37,782 bases of DNA from Zeimonas sp039807785 (GCA_039807785.1 JBDHRX010000014.1:1-37782), one strand, 5' to 3'. Numbered from the stretch's first letter, positions 5,097 to 14,231 are shown. The notes: generated by a model from the sequence alone, not told the origin. Numbers and translations: made by a program.

Positions 5097-7481
5097 TCAC
5101 CCCAGACGCCGCGGCTCACCCCCCTGTCCCGGCACGACGACCGGCCGCTCGAACGCAGTCACCGCGGGCGCCGGGAACGGATAGCGCTCGATCTCGACCA
5201 GGCAGGTCTGCGCCGCACATCCTTGGGAAAGCCCCGACGCCGGGATGTCCGGCGTCAGCACGTTCGGATTGCCGTGCTTCTCCAGGCTGCCGCTTCCTGA
5301 CCAGGACGCCGGGTCGAACCACGCGCCGCAGGACAGCTTGACCACGCCCGGTGCGAGCTGGCCGGACAGCCTGACCCCCGCAAGGCACTCGCCGCGGTCG
5401 TTGAAGACGCGCACGACGTCGCCGTCCTTCAAGCCCCGGTCGAGCGCGTCCCGCGGGTTCATCCGCACCGGCGCGCGCCCGTGGATCTTGTCGCGGGCGC
5501 TGTATTCGCCCTGGTCGAACTGGCTGTGCAGCTTCGTGGAGGGCTGGTCCGACAGCAGGTGCAGCGGGTACTTCGCGGCTTTCGTGCTTCCGAGCCACTC
5601 GAGGGGCTCCAGCCACTGGGCATGGCCCTTGCAGTCGGCGCAGTCGTAGCCCGCGATCGTCTCGCTGTAGAGCTCGATCAACCCCGAAGGCGTGCGAAGC
5701 GGGAACGCGTCGGGATCGGCGCGGAAGTCCTCGAACATGACGACCGGATCGGCCCGGGGCGCCAGGTCGACGATACCCTGGCGCCAGAACGTGTCGAACT
5801 CCGGGAGCGTCACGTCGACGTCGGCCGCGGCGGCGCGACTCCGGCCGTACAGGTGCTCGAGCCATTCGCGCGCCGTCCGGCCTTCGGTGAATCGATCCGC
5901 CGCGCCCAGGCGCTCGGCCAGGCCGGAGAAGATCTCGTAGTCGTCGCGCGCGCCGTCGACGGGGTCGATGGCGCGTTTCATCGCGACCAGGTATCGCTCC
6001 CGGGGCGTGTAGCCGATGTCGTCGCGTTCCAGCGAGGTCGTGGCGGGGAGCACCACGTCGGCCATGCGGGCGGTGGCGGTCCAGAACTGCTCGTTGACGA
6101 TGGTGGTCCCGGGCTTGCGCCAGGCGCGCAGCAGGCGATTCAGGTCCTGGTGATGATGGAACGGGTTCCCGCCCGCCCAGTAGACGAGCTCGATGGCCGG
6201 GTATCGATGGGTCTTGCCGTCGTAGGTGAAGGTCGCGCCGGGATGCTCGAGCATGTCGGCGAAGCGCGCCACGGGGATGAAGGCGTCGACCTCGTTCTTC
6301 CCCTGGGGCAGGGTCGGCCCCGGGAAGCGCCGGGTCGAACCCCCGATGTTGTTCGCGGCGCCGTAGCCGATGCCCAGGCCGCCGCCGGGCGTCCCGATCT
6401 GCCCGAGCATCGCGGCGAGCGTCATGGCCATCCAGTAAGGCTGCTCGCCGTGATGGGACCGCTGCAGCGACCACATGAGGTTGAGCATCGTGCGGGAGCG
6501 GGCCATCTCCCGCGCCAGGTCGACGATGCGCTGCGCGGAAACCCCGGTCTTCGCCTGGGCCCAGGCCGGGTCCTTGGCGATGCCGTCGGTCGCCCCGAGA
6601 AGGTAGGGCAGGATCTTCTCGAAGCCGGTGCAGTACCGGGCGAGGAAATCCTCGTCGTGCAGCCTCTCGGTGTACAGGACATGCGCGATCCCCAGCATCA
6701 GGGCGGTATCGCTGTGCGGCCGGACCGGAATCCATTCGTGCGGCCCGCCGGTGTCCAGGTCGCCGGCGTCGGGGCCGATGTTGACGAAGCGCACCCCCGC
6801 GTTCCGCATGTTCGACAAGCTCCGGCGCAGCTGGTGCTCGCCGGCGCCGCCTCCGCTGATCTGCGAGCTCTTGTGGGGGACGCCGCCGAACGCGACGAAC
6901 AGTTCGCAATGCCGGGCCAGCACGTCCCAGCTGGTGTGATCGAACATCATCGATTCGATCGGCGCGATGACGTGCCGGAGCAGCACGTCGCACGCCGCCA
7001 GGCTGTAGGACTCGGTGTGGCGCACGTATCCGCCGATGGCGTTGAGGAAGCGGTGGACCTGGCTCTGCGCGTGATGGAACCTTCCGGCGCTGCTCCAGCC
7101 GTAGGAGCCGCCGTAGATCGCGCCGTTGCCGTGCAGCGCGATCACGTCGCCGAGCGCCGCGGCGACGAGGTCCAGGGCCTCGTTCCAGTCGACTTCGACG
7201 AAGGCTTCGGTGCCCCGCAGCCCGGCCGAGACTTCGTCGGCGCCCAGGGCAGACGAGGGGCGCGTCCCGCCGCGGCGTTCACGCAGCCGGGCGCGCTGCG
7301 CCTCGAGCCAGCTCAGGCGGACGGCGGGCCGGCGGACACGCGTCGGCCCGTTGATCACCTCGACCGCACCGAGGCCGATGGGCGAAGGATCGGGGTCGCG
7401 CCCGAACGCCTTCAGGCGGATGCCGTGCTCGCCCCCCTTCTCGACTTCGTAGATGCCCCAGTGCGCGGCCGTGTACTGCAT
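5097..7481 (-). CDS. Molybdopterin-dependent oxidoreductase, DMSO/TMAO/biotin-sulfoxide reductase type
   Basis: The protein has 794 residues, the usual size for BisC/TorA/DorA catalytic subunits. YGGSYGWSSAGRFHHAQ (residues about 123-139) is the signature around the Mo-ligating serine, here most likely Ser131. GGNPFHHHQDLNR, EQFWTATARMADVVLPATTSLER and the C-terminal PLHLLSDQPSTKLHSQFD and RAPVRMNP are conserved molybdo-bis-PGD binding segments. There is no N-terminal Cys motif for a 4Fe-4S cluster and no Tat signal, so a soluble cytoplasmic enzyme is expected, as in BisC. It is the last gene of the minus-strand cluster, 62 bp after the amidohydrolase. In this setting it more likely oxidises, reduces or hydroxylates a catabolic intermediate than serves respiration. 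The substrate is unknown. Confidence 0.9.
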   Translation of the reverse strand: MQYTAAHWGIYEVEKGGEHGIRLKAFGRDPDPSPIGLGAVEVINGPTRVRRPAVRLSWLEAQRARLRERRGGTRPSSALGADEVSAGLRGTEAFVEVDWNEALDLVAAALGDVIALHGNGAIYGGSYGWSSAGRFHHAQSQVHRFLNAIGGYVRHTESYSLAACDVLLRHVIAPIESMMFDHTSWDVLARHCELFVAFGGVPHKSSQISGGGAGEHQLRRSLSNMRNAGVRFVNIGPDAGDLDTGGPHEWIPVRPHSDTALMLGIAHVLYTERLHDEDFLARYCTGFEKILPYLLGATDGIAKDPAWAQAKTGVSAQRIVDLAREMARSRTMLNLMWSLQRSHHGEQPYWMAMTLAAMLGQIGTPGGGLGIGYGAANNIGGSTRRFPGPTLPQGKNEVDAFIPVARFADMLEHPGATFTYDGKTHRYPAIELVYWAGGNPFHHHQDLNRLLRAWRKPGTTIVNEQFWTATARMADVVLPATTSLERDDIGYTPRERYLVAMKRAIDPVDGARDDYEIFSGLAERLGAADRFTEGRTAREWLEHLYGRSRAAAADVDVTLPEFDTFWRQGIVDLAPRADPVVMFEDFRADPDAFPLRTPSGLIELYSETIAGYDCADCKGHAQWLEPLEWLGSTKAAKYPLHLLSDQPSTKLHSQFDQGEYSARDKIHGRAPVRMNPRDALDRGLKDGDVVRVFNDRGECLAGVRLSGQLAPGVVKLSCGAWFDPASWSGSGSLEKHGNPNVLTPDIPASGLSQGCAAQTCLVEIERYPFPAPAVTAFERPVVVPGQGGEPRRLG

Positions 7482-7543
7482 CGGATCGTCCGGGTGGGCC
7501 GGGGGGAGGGCCGGGGGGCCGGGGGAGCGGGCGCCGCGGTGCT

Positions 7544-8791
7544 TCAGGACGGAGCGGGCCCCGTCGTCACCCAGCGTCCGGCCTTCATGACGGCGGGCGG
7601 CGGCGCGGTGAGGGCCTCCAGGCAGGCAAGGTCCTCCAGCGGATTCCCGCGCAGCACCAGCAGGTCGGCGTGCGCGCCGGGGGCGATCACGCCGAGCTTG
7701 CCGCTCATGCCCAGGATCTCCGCTCCGACGACGGTTGCCTGCCGCAGGACTTCGAGCGTGCCCAGCACTTCGGCGCGCAGCCGCAGCTCGCCGAGCTGGC
7801 GCGAGAGCGTGGGCCCGAGCAGGTCGGTGCCCAGGGCCATCTTCACGCCGTGGCGCCGGAAGATCTCGAGCGAGCGAAGGCCGTGGTCCAGCACCGAGCG
7901 GCCCTTCTCGATGGACTCGGACGGCACGCCGTTGGCGGCGCCCAGCGCCACCATCGCGTGATAGATCGAAAGCGTGGGCACCGCGTACGCGCCTGCCGCG
8001 GCCATGACGGCGGCCGCGGCGTCGTCCACCAGGTTGCCGTGCTCGATGGTGCGCACGCCGTGCTCGACGGCCCGCCGGATCGCGGGGCCGGTGTAGGCAT
8101 GGGCCATCACGTAGGTCTGGTGCGCCGTCGCTTCCTCGACGATGGCGGTGAGCTCGCCGGCGGAGAAGTGGATGCGGTCCAGGGGCGCCGTGGCCGTGGC
8201 GCAGCCGCCCGAAGCCATCACCTTGATGTGATGGGCGCCGCGCCGGATCTCCTCGCGCACTGCCCGCCGGGCCTCGTCCGGTCCGTCGACGATGCGCGAG
8301 ATCGAGCCGGCCGCGCGCCCGCAGCCGCAGGCGGGCGCATCGTCCGACATGGGGCTGCGGAAGTCGCCGTGCCCGCCGGTCTGCGCGAGGGCCTTGCCGG
8401 CCACGAAGAGCCGCGGCCCGGGGACGATGCCTTCTTCGATGGCTACCGTCATCGCCCGGTCGGCGCCTCCGGCGTCGCGCACGGTGGTGAAGCCGCGCTT
8501 CAGCATCCCCTCGAGGACCGGGAGGGCGCGCAGGATGGCCAATACGTTGGGCAACTTCTCGTTCGCCCCGAGATGGGCGAGCGAGGCGACCACGTGCACG
8601 TGGCAGTCGATCATGCCGGCCATCAGCGTGGCGCCGTCCAGATCGAGGCGCGGCGCGTCCGGGCAGGGGCGCTCGCCGGCGGGCGCGACCTCGCGGATCA
8701 GGCCGTTCTCGATGACGACGGCGTAGCGGCCATCGTCCTGCGGCCGGTCGAGGTCCAACACGCGGCAGTTGTCCAGGACACTCAGCGTCAT
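7544..8791 (-). CDS. Metal-dependent amidohydrolase (Xaa-Pro dipeptidase/imidazolonepropionase-like)
   Basis: The 415-residue protein has the amidohydrolase-superfamily layout: a small beta domain at both ends around a TIM barrel. DCHVHV supplies His64 and His66. HHIKVMASGG supplies Lys190, the likely carboxylated bridging lysine. His231 (MAHAYT), His251 (IEHGNL) and Asp323 (LGTDLLG) complete the binuclear site. Such enzymes hydrolyse C-N bonds in amides, dipeptides or cyclic ureides. ATG at 8791 is preferred: GAGGAG lies about 11 bases upstream, whereas for an in-frame GTG at 8800 it would be only two bases away. The gene is 31 bp from the permease gene, so it is probably co-transcribed with the ABC importer, and the imported compound may be its substrate. 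Confidence 0.88.
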   Translation of the reverse strand: MTLSVLDNCRVLDLDRPQDDGRYAVVIENGLIREVAPAGERPCPDAPRLDLDGATLMAGMIDCHVHVVASLAHLGANEKLPNVLAILRALPVLEGMLKRGFTTVRDAGGADRAMTVAIEEGIVPGPRLFVAGKALAQTGGHGDFRSPMSDDAPACGCGRAAGSISRIVDGPDEARRAVREEIRRGAHHIKVMASGGCATATAPLDRIHFSAGELTAIVEEATAHQTYVMAHAYTGPAIRRAVEHGVRTIEHGNLVDDAAAAVMAAAGAYAVPTLSIYHAMVALGAANGVPSESIEKGRSVLDHGLRSLEIFRRHGVKMALGTDLLGPTLSRQLGELRLRAEVLGTLEVLRQATVVGAEILGMSGKLGVIAPGAHADLLVLRGNPLEDLACLEALTAPPPAVMKAGRWVTTGPAPS

Positions 8792-8822
8792 GGCTTGCAC
8801 GGCTCCTCTACATGGTGGCGCT

Positions 8823-9653
8823 TCACGCCTGCGGGCGCCGGCGCATCAGCACGATCGACCAGCCCAGCACGAGCAGCGCCGTCGTCGCCAGGAGGATGAA
8901 CGCGAGCGCCGAACCGAACGGCCAGTTCTGGCCGCGCACGAACTGCTCGTAGACGGCCGGGGCCATCATGCGGAACTGCGGTCCGCCCAGGAGGCGGGGC
9001 GTCACGTACGCGTTCATGCACATGATGAACACCAGCACCGAGCTCGCGGCGATGCCGGGCCTGGCCATCGGGAGCACCACGCGCCGGAAGGTGGTGACCG
9101 GGCCCGCGCCGAGATTGATCGACGCCTCCTCCAGAGAGCGCGGGATGTTCTCGATGGTCGCCGACAGCGTGAGGATCATGTACGGCAGCGCGATCGACAG
9201 GATGCCGATCACCACGATCACCGGCGTGTAGAGCATCTGCATCGGCGCGTCGATGATCCCCAGTGCGCGCAGCGTCGAGTTGATCGCCCCCTCGGTGCCC
9301 ACCAGCGCCATCCATCCGGCCGTACGCACCACGCCGCCGATGACCAGCGGGAACAGCGTGAGGATCACCACCAGGCTCTTGGCGCGGCTTTCCATGCGTG
9401 CGAGCCAGTAGGCCGCGGGAAAGCCGATCAGGAGCGCCATCGCCGTGCACAGCAGGGCGATGGCCATGGTGTTGAGCAGTGTCGACTGGTAGTACGGATC
9501 GGCGAAGGCGCGCACGTAGTTGGCGGCCGTGAGCGCTTCCCGCATCAGTTCCGTCGCGCTGTACTCGTTGAGCGAGATCCGCAGCAGGATGGCGAGCGGG
9601 CCCAGCAGCAGCGCGGCCACGAGCAGCGAAGCCGGAATGGCGAGAAGGCGCAC
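8823..9653 (-). CDS. ABC transporter permease, spermidine/putrescine PotB type
   Basis: The 276-residue inner-membrane protein has six hydrophobic segments and the EAA loop (EEASINLGAGPVTTFRRVVLPMARPGI region), which contacts the ATPase. It fits the PotB branch of polyamine/opine/2-aminoethylphosphonate-type importers. The start is a GTG at 9653 with no good ribosome site. The frame is open back to the stop codon of the binding-protein gene with no other start codon, so coupling to upstream translation is likely. It pairs with the second permease at 11885 to form the channel. Confidence 0.9.
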   Translation of the reverse strand: MRLLAIPASLLVAALLLGPLAILLRISLNEYSATELMREALTAANYVRAFADPYYQSTLLNTMAIALLCTAMALLIGFPAAYWLARMESRAKSLVVILTLFPLVIGGVVRTAGWMALVGTEGAINSTLRALGIIDAPMQMLYTPVIVVIGILSIALPYMILTLSATIENIPRSLEEASINLGAGPVTTFRRVVLPMARPGIAASSVLVFIMCMNAYVTPRLLGGPQFRMMAPAVYEQFVRGQNWPFGSALAFILLATTALLVLGWSIVLMRRRPQA

Positions 9654-9704
9654 GGCGGGATCCCGCTGACGGGGCGCTCGTTGGGGCCGGGACCGCGTTT
9701 CGCG

Positions 9705-10745
9705 TCAGGCGCGGAACTGCTTCTGCCAGAACTCGAGATACTCGGCCTTGACCTTCTGCATGTAGCCGAAATCCGAGGTCAGCAGCGCGTCGCGTTCCTT
9801 GTCGCTGATGGTCAGGTCGTCGACGAGGTCCGGGGGCAGGGGGACGTCGGACACCACCGGGTAGCAGCACATCGTCTTGGACAGGCCGGTCTGCGCCTCG
9901 GGTTGCAGCATCGCGTCGAGGTAGGCGTAGGCCGCATCCTTGTTGCGCGCGTTCCTGGGGATCGCGGCGTTGAAGACCTGCAGCGTGCCGCCCTCCTTCG
10001 GCAGCGCGAACTTCACCGGCAGGCCGGCGCGGCGCCAGAACACGGCGCGCGAGGCCAGGTCGACGTTGACCAGGATCTCCTCGGACTTGAGCGCCGCGGC
10101 GATCGCCTCGCGCGAGGGATAGACGCGGGTGCCCATGCGCTTCCATTCGAGCAGCATCTTCTTGGCCGGCTCGAAATCGTGGATGCCGCCTCCGCCGGCG
10201 ATCGCCGCGGACTCGATGATGGCGTGGTAGAACACGTCGGCCACGCCGATCTTGCCCTTCAGGCTCGGGTCCCACAGGTCGGCATACGACCGCGGCGGCG
10301 TGCTCAGGCGCTTGTCGTTGTAGATGATGGCGCGGTAGGTGTAGACGAACGGGATGGCGTCGGGTTCCTGCAGCCGGGCGATCACCTTCGACTTGCGCGG
10401 AATCCGGCCTTCGGGGAAGGTCTCGAGCAGGCCCTGGCTCGCGGCCAGGAACTTCTCGGCGTCGGCCAGGTGGGCCACGTCGAAGGAGCCGCGCCGGCTG
10501 TTCTTCTCCACCAGCATCTTGGTCAGGCGCGACTCGCCCAGGGCGATCTCCTGCAGCACCTCGAGCCCCGAGCGCTTGCGCAGCGGCTCGTCGACGGCCC
10601 GGCGCAGCGTCTCGGCGCCGTCGCCGCCCCAGGTCCCGACCACGACCTGGCCGGACTGCCCGAATGCCGGGTGCGAGAGCCCGGCCGATCCGCCGGCCAC
10701 GAGGGCGGCGACGCTGGTAATGGCATGACGACGCGAGACGTTCAT
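9705..10745 (-). CDS. ABC transporter periplasmic substrate-binding protein, PotD type
   Basis: This 346-residue protein belongs to the spermidine/putrescine-type solute-binding family. After the signal it opens with QVVVGTWGGDGAE, and has the characteristic ADLWDPSLKGKIG and KDAAYAYLDAML segments. The N-terminus MNVSRRHAITSVAALVAGG contains a twin arginine before the hydrophobic core, so Tat export is possible, with cleavage likely after AFGQ. The ATG at 10745 is preferred over one 24 bases upstream because AGGAG sits six bases before it, inside the longer reading. The binding protein lies between the ATPase and one permease gene, which completes an importer. The ligand cannot be read from sequence, but the family takes positively charged or amino-containing small molecules. 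Confidence 0.9.
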   Translation of the reverse strand: MNVSRRHAITSVAALVAGGSAGLSHPAFGQSGQVVVGTWGGDGAETLRRAVDEPLRKRSGLEVLQEIALGESRLTKMLVEKNSRRGSFDVAHLADAEKFLAASQGLLETFPEGRIPRKSKVIARLQEPDAIPFVYTYRAIIYNDKRLSTPPRSYADLWDPSLKGKIGVADVFYHAIIESAAIAGGGGIHDFEPAKKMLLEWKRMGTRVYPSREAIAAALKSEEILVNVDLASRAVFWRRAGLPVKFALPKEGGTLQVFNAAIPRNARNKDAAYAYLDAMLQPEAQTGLSKTMCCYPVVSDVPLPPDLVDDLTISDKERDALLTSDFGYMQKVKAEYLEFWQKQFRA

Positions 10746-10794
10746 CGGCAGCTCCTGAGGGATGGACACGGGGTTGGAAGGTTCCGGGCGCAGG

Positions 10795-11856
10795 CTAGGT
10801 GGACCGCGGGATCAGGCGCGCCGCGGCGGTTTCCCAGTGGACGGACACCCGCTCGCCGCGGCGCGCCGTCTTGAGGAAGGCGGGCATCGCCGAGCTCTGC
10901 AGGATCGACATGACCGGCGCGCCGCCCAGGTCGACGCGGCATTCGGTCGACGCGCCGAGGTAGGTGATGTCCAGGAAGCTCGCGGGCCAGCCCGGCGCGC
11001 CCGCCTCGGCGATGCGCAGGTTCTCCGGGCGCAGGGCGAACAGGCACTCGCCCGAGATGCGATGCTCGTTGTGGCACGGCACCAGCAGGTCGGCGCCGGC
11101 GGGGCGGAATCCGTCGTTGCCCTCGGCCGTCCCGGGCACCAGGTTGCAGCGCCCGACAAAGCCCGCCACGAAGGCGTCGACGGGACGTTCGTACAGGTCT
11201 TCGGCGGTCCCGATCTGGCGCACCCGGCCGCCTTCCATCACCACCAGCCGGTCGGCCATGGCGATGGCCTCTTCCTGGTCGTGCGTGACGATCAGCGTGG
11301 TGAGCCCGAGCTCCTGCTGCAGGTTGCGGATCTTGGTGCGAACGTCCTGGCGCAGCTTCGCGTCGAGGTTGGAAAGCGGCTCGTCGAGGAGCAGCACCGA
11401 GGGGTTGACCACCAGCGCGCGCGCCAGCGCGACGCGCTGCTGCTGGCCGCCCGAGAGCTGCTGCGGCATGCGGTCGGCGAAGGTTTCCATGCGGACCTTG
11501 CGCAGCGCCTCGCCGACGCGCCTGCCGCGCTCGGCCGCCGGGACCTTGCGCATCTCGAGGCCGAACGCCACGTTGGCGGCCACCGTCATGTGCGGGAACA
11601 GCGCGTACGACTGGAACACCATCGCCGTGTCGCGCGCCTGCGGCGGCAGCGCGGTGATGTCCTGCCCGTCGATCAGGATGCGGCCGGTCGTGGGCTCGAC
11701 GAAGCCGGCGATCATGCGCAGCGTGGTCGTCTTGCCGCACCCGGAGGGCCCGAGCAGCGCGACCAGCTCGCCGTGGCCGACTTCCAGGTCGACGCGCTCG
11801 ACGCCGGTGGCCGTGCCGTAGCGCTTGGACAGGCCTTCGAGGGTCAGGCTGCTCAT
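10795..11856 (-). CDS. ABC transporter ATP-binding protein, PotA type
   Basis: The 353-residue ATPase has the Walker A GPSGCGKTT (36-44), Q-loop FQSYALFPHM, signature LSGGQQQR (134-141), Walker B LLLDEP (155-160) and the H-loop IVTHDQEEA. The last 110 residues form the TOBE domain (CLFALRPENLRI) typical of PotA/MalK importers. It energises uptake through the PotB- and PotC-like permeases on either side. It lies 28 bp after the PotC-type gene and 49 bp before the binding protein, all on the same strand. Confidence 0.93.
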   Translation of the reverse strand: MSSLTLEGLSKRYGTATGVERVDLEVGHGELVALLGPSGCGKTTTLRMIAGFVEPTTGRILIDGQDITALPPQARDTAMVFQSYALFPHMTVAANVAFGLEMRKVPAAERGRRVGEALRKVRMETFADRMPQQLSGGQQQRVALARALVVNPSVLLLDEPLSNLDAKLRQDVRTKIRNLQQELGLTTLIVTHDQEEAIAMADRLVVMEGGRVRQIGTAEDLYERPVDAFVAGFVGRCNLVPGTAEGNDGFRPAGADLLVPCHNEHRISGECLFALRPENLRIAEAGAPGWPASFLDITYLGASTECRVDLGGAPVMSILQSSAMPAFLKTARRGERVSVHWETAAARLIPRST

Positions 11857-11884
11857 GAGGTCTTCCGCACTCGATCTCTTGGAA

Positions 11885-12787
11885 TCAGATGACTCTCGAC
11901 AGCTTCACGTAGCGGTCGGTCAGCCACATCAGCACGGCGATCAGCAGGATCTGCACCGAGGCCGCCGCCGCCAGCGTCGGGTCCATCCGGAACTCCATGT
12001 AGTTCAGCATCGCGACCGGCAGCGTGGTGCGGTCCGGCCCGACGAGGAACATGCTGATCTCCAGGTTCTCGAAGCTCGCGATGAACGAGAACAGCGACGC
12101 CGCGACGATGCCCGGTCGCAGCGCGGGCAGCGTGATGCGCCAGAACGTCGTCCAGCCGTTGGCCCCGAGGCTGGCCGCGGCCTCTTCGATCGCGCCGTCC
12201 ATGCCTTGCAGGCTCGCCGTGACCAGGCGAACCGTCCAGGGGATGGTCAGCAGCACGTGGGCCACCGTCAGGCCGGCCAACGTGCCGGTGATGTCCTGGT
12301 CGATCAGGTTCTCGGCCCGGAAGTAGCCCATGTAGAGCGCCGCGCCTGAGACCACCGCGGGCACGGTCAGCGGCGCGAGCAGCAGGCCCGATACGGCCGA
12401 TTTCATGCGCATGCCCGAGCGCACGAGCGCCAGCGCGGCCGCGGTGCCGAGCGGTACGCCGATGGCCGTCGCGAGCAACGCCACCTGGCAGGTGGTGAAG
12501 AGTCCGCGTACGAAATCGCGCCGCTCCCACGCGTTGACGTACCAGTGCAGGGTCCAGCCTTCCGGCGGAAAGCTCACGATCTCCGCGGAGAAGAAGCTGG
12601 TGACGACGACGAACACCACCGGCAGGAAGATCAGCAGGTATGCACCGGCGACGAGCGCCGCGAAGGCCACGCGGCGCAGCGTCGCGAGCAAGGGCGAATG
12701 GGCCTTTCGACCGCCGCTTCTGGCGGGGCGGGTTGCGGTTGGATGAGTGGTCGAGACAGCCACGGGACTCACCGAGTCGAACAGCAA
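11885..12787 (-). CDS. ABC transporter permease, spermidine/putrescine PotC type
   Basis: The protein has a polar N-terminal tail, six membrane segments and the EAA loop (EEAAASLGANGWTTFWRITLPALRPGI region), as in the PotC family. The start is uncertain. A TTG at 12826 would give 313 residues, but it overlaps a -10-like TAGAAT at 12821-12816 that fits the shared promoter architecture described at 12860-12897. The TTG at 12787, with AAGG four bases upstream, gives 300 residues and a short leader. GTG codons at 12772 and 12763 are also possible. It is the first gene of the importer and 84 bp from the FAD oxidoreductase gene, room enough for its own promoter. Confidence 0.87.
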   Translation of the reverse strand: MLFDSVSPVAVSTTHPTATRPARSGGRKAHSPLLATLRRVAFAALVAGAYLLIFLPVVFVVVTSFFSAEIVSFPPEGWTLHWYVNAWERRDFVRGLFTTCQVALLATAIGVPLGTAAALALVRSGMRMKSAVSGLLLAPLTVPAVVSGAALYMGYFRAENLIDQDITGTLAGLTVAHVLLTIPWTVRLVTASLQGMDGAIEEAAASLGANGWTTFWRITLPALRPGIVAASLFSFIASFENLEISMFLVGPDRTTLPVAMLNYMEFRMDPTLAAAASVQILLIAVLMWLTDRYVKLSRVI

Positions 12788-12815
12788 CGGGCCTTGCAGG
12801 AGAGGTGCCGATTTG

Positions 12816-12821
12816 ATTCTA
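12816..12821 (-). promoter_or_regulatory. Candidate -10 hexamer of the potC-type ABC operon
   Basis: Read on the minus strand this is TAGAAT. No -35 consensus lies 17 bp upstream, which would fit an activator-dependent promoter. It lies 38 bp beyond the 3' end of the 38-bp shared element, the same spacing as before the aldehyde dehydrogenase gene. Confidence 0.4.
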
Positions 12822-12859
12822 TCCAAGGCCCTGTCGAGAGCGCCCGCGCGAACGCCGGC

Positions 12860-12897
12860 GCTGCCGTATTCCTACGAATCGCACCGTTTAGCCAAGG
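12860..12897 (-). promoter_or_regulatory. Shared 38-bp element, copy A (upstream of the ABC importer)
   Basis: The minus-strand sequence matches the plus-strand sequence at 16869-16906 at 30 of 38 positions, including GCTAA, CG, GATT, TAGGAAT and CGGCAGC blocks. It overlaps the last codons of the FAD oxidoreductase gene and precedes the importer operon. Both copies point toward the gene they precede. I infer an operator, most simply for the AraC regulator encoded between the two copies. Confidence 0.55.
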
Positions 12898-14221
12898 CCC
12901 GCCAGTGCGAGCGGATCAGCCGGGCCGTCGCCGCGCCGCTCTCGCAGGCGCCGTTGAGCAGCGCCTGGCCGAGATAGTCGCCGCAGTAGTAGACGCGTTT
13001 CCGGGCCTGGGCCTGCCATTGCAGGAAGCGCGCCACTTCGTGGCCGTAGCCGGGGTAGAACAGCGGCAGCATCCGCGGGATCCACTGGTTCACCAGGTGG
13101 GTGATGCGCGTGTCGACGTCCGGGATGCGCGTGCGGATCTCGTCGCGCAGCAGATCGTCGAGCCGGTCCGTCAGGCCGCGGGCGATGGCCTCGCGCGTCG
13201 CTTCGGGCGTGAGCTGGCAATAGAGCCCCGCGCCCGCGCCATCGTGCGCGGGGATCTGCTGCCAGGTCGCGATGCGCGTCGCCACGTCGGTGGTCGCGAA
13301 CTCGAGGACCTCGGGCAGGTCGCCGTCGAGCGCGTAGTGCACGATGCCCGAGCTGTTGTAGCGAACGCGCGGAAGGAAGTCCGCCTCTTCCGCGAGCGGG
13401 GTGGCGACGATCCCGGCGGCCCCCGCGCCTTCGACGGCGCACAGCACGAGATCGGCCGAGAGTTCGGTGGTCCGGCCGTCCCGGCCGGCGCTGTCCCGGC
13501 AGACGACCTCGCAGGGCGCGTCGTCGCTGCGCCGGACGGCGACGACGCGGGTGGCGCAGCGAACGTCCAGGCGGCCGGCCAGCGCCTCGGTCACGCGGCC
13601 GACGCCGCCGGCGAGCGTGTAGACCTCGCGCTCGCCGATCAGGCGGGGCGTCGTGCTGAGGTAGAAGGCGGGCGACACCTCGTGCGCATCCCAGCTTCTC
13701 GCGCCGCGGAAGACCGGCTCGATCATGCGCTTGCGGACCCGCTCGCCGGCCGTCCGGTCGAGATAGGCGGCGAGCGTCTCGTGGTCGTGCGCGATGGCCG
13801 ACAGCGCGGAGTCGGGGTCGGCGCCGCGGCGCAGCGCCAGCAACTGGATCGCCGATCGCGCCAGCCGCAGGCGATCGGCCAGTCGCAGGCCCGGGGTCCC
13901 GAGGGCCGACGGGCCCGGCATGAGGTCGATGCGATATCTGCCTTCGGGCGCGCGGCACATCGCGTGCAGGTCGGGCAGGGCGATCAGCTCGCCGCGCAGC
14001 CCGAGCTCGCCGATCAGCGCGTGCAGCTCCCGGCCGAACGGGTAGATCAGCCGGGCGCCGGTGTTGTAGCGGATCGGCCCCGACTGGCGCGCCGACATGC
14101 GACCGCCGGGCTGCTCCTGCGCCTCCAGCACGGTGACCGCGAATCCGGCCTGGTGCAGGCGCCAGGCCGCGGTGAGCCCCGCGATGCCCGCGCCGACGAC
14201 GATGACGCTGGCGGCCGTCAT
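12872..14221 (-). CDS. FAD-dependent amine oxidoreductase / protoporphyrinogen-oxidase-like
   Basis: This 449-residue flavoprotein opens with the Rossmann dinucleotide fold VIVVGAGIAGLTAAW (GxGxxG at 10-15), followed by VLEAQEQPGGRM, the GGRM motif of the monoamine-oxidase/HemY superfamily. YTLAGGVGRVTEAL is the family's second FAD-contact region. VYYCGDYLGQALLNGACESGAATA near the C-terminus is the FAD-binding signature that closes the fold. No membrane segment is present, so it should be soluble. Members oxidise amines or CH-CH bonds to imines or alkenes. It starts 10 bp after the decarboxylase stop, so the two are almost certainly co-translated. Its last codons are unusually AT-rich because they overlap the shared regulatory element. 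Confidence 0.85.
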   Translation of the reverse strand: MTAASVIVVGAGIAGLTAAWRLHQAGFAVTVLEAQEQPGGRMSARQSGPIRYNTGARLIYPFGRELHALIGELGLRGELIALPDLHAMCRAPEGRYRIDLMPGPSALGTPGLRLADRLRLARSAIQLLALRRGADPDSALSAIAHDHETLAAYLDRTAGERVRKRMIEPVFRGARSWDAHEVSPAFYLSTTPRLIGEREVYTLAGGVGRVTEALAGRLDVRCATRVVAVRRSDDAPCEVVCRDSAGRDGRTTELSADLVLCAVEGAGAAGIVATPLAEEADFLPRVRYNSSGIVHYALDGDLPEVLEFATTDVATRIATWQQIPAHDGAGAGLYCQLTPEATREAIARGLTDRLDDLLRDEIRTRIPDVDTRITHLVNQWIPRMLPLFYPGYGHEVARFLQWQAQARKRVYYCGDYLGQALLNGACESGAATARLIRSHWRALAKRCDS

Positions 14222-14231
14222 TCCGGCGCCG

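Noticed and set aside
5481..7961. Long plus-strand open frame of 826 codons
   Set aside because: It is antisense to the molybdopterin enzyme and amidohydrolase genes, whose motifs are intact. The product is Arg/Gly/Val-rich with no domain, as expected in very GC-rich DNA.
8769..10874. Plus-strand frame of about 700 codons over the ABC genes
   Set aside because: His/Arg/Gln-rich antisense shadow. The minus-strand genes have full ABC motifs.
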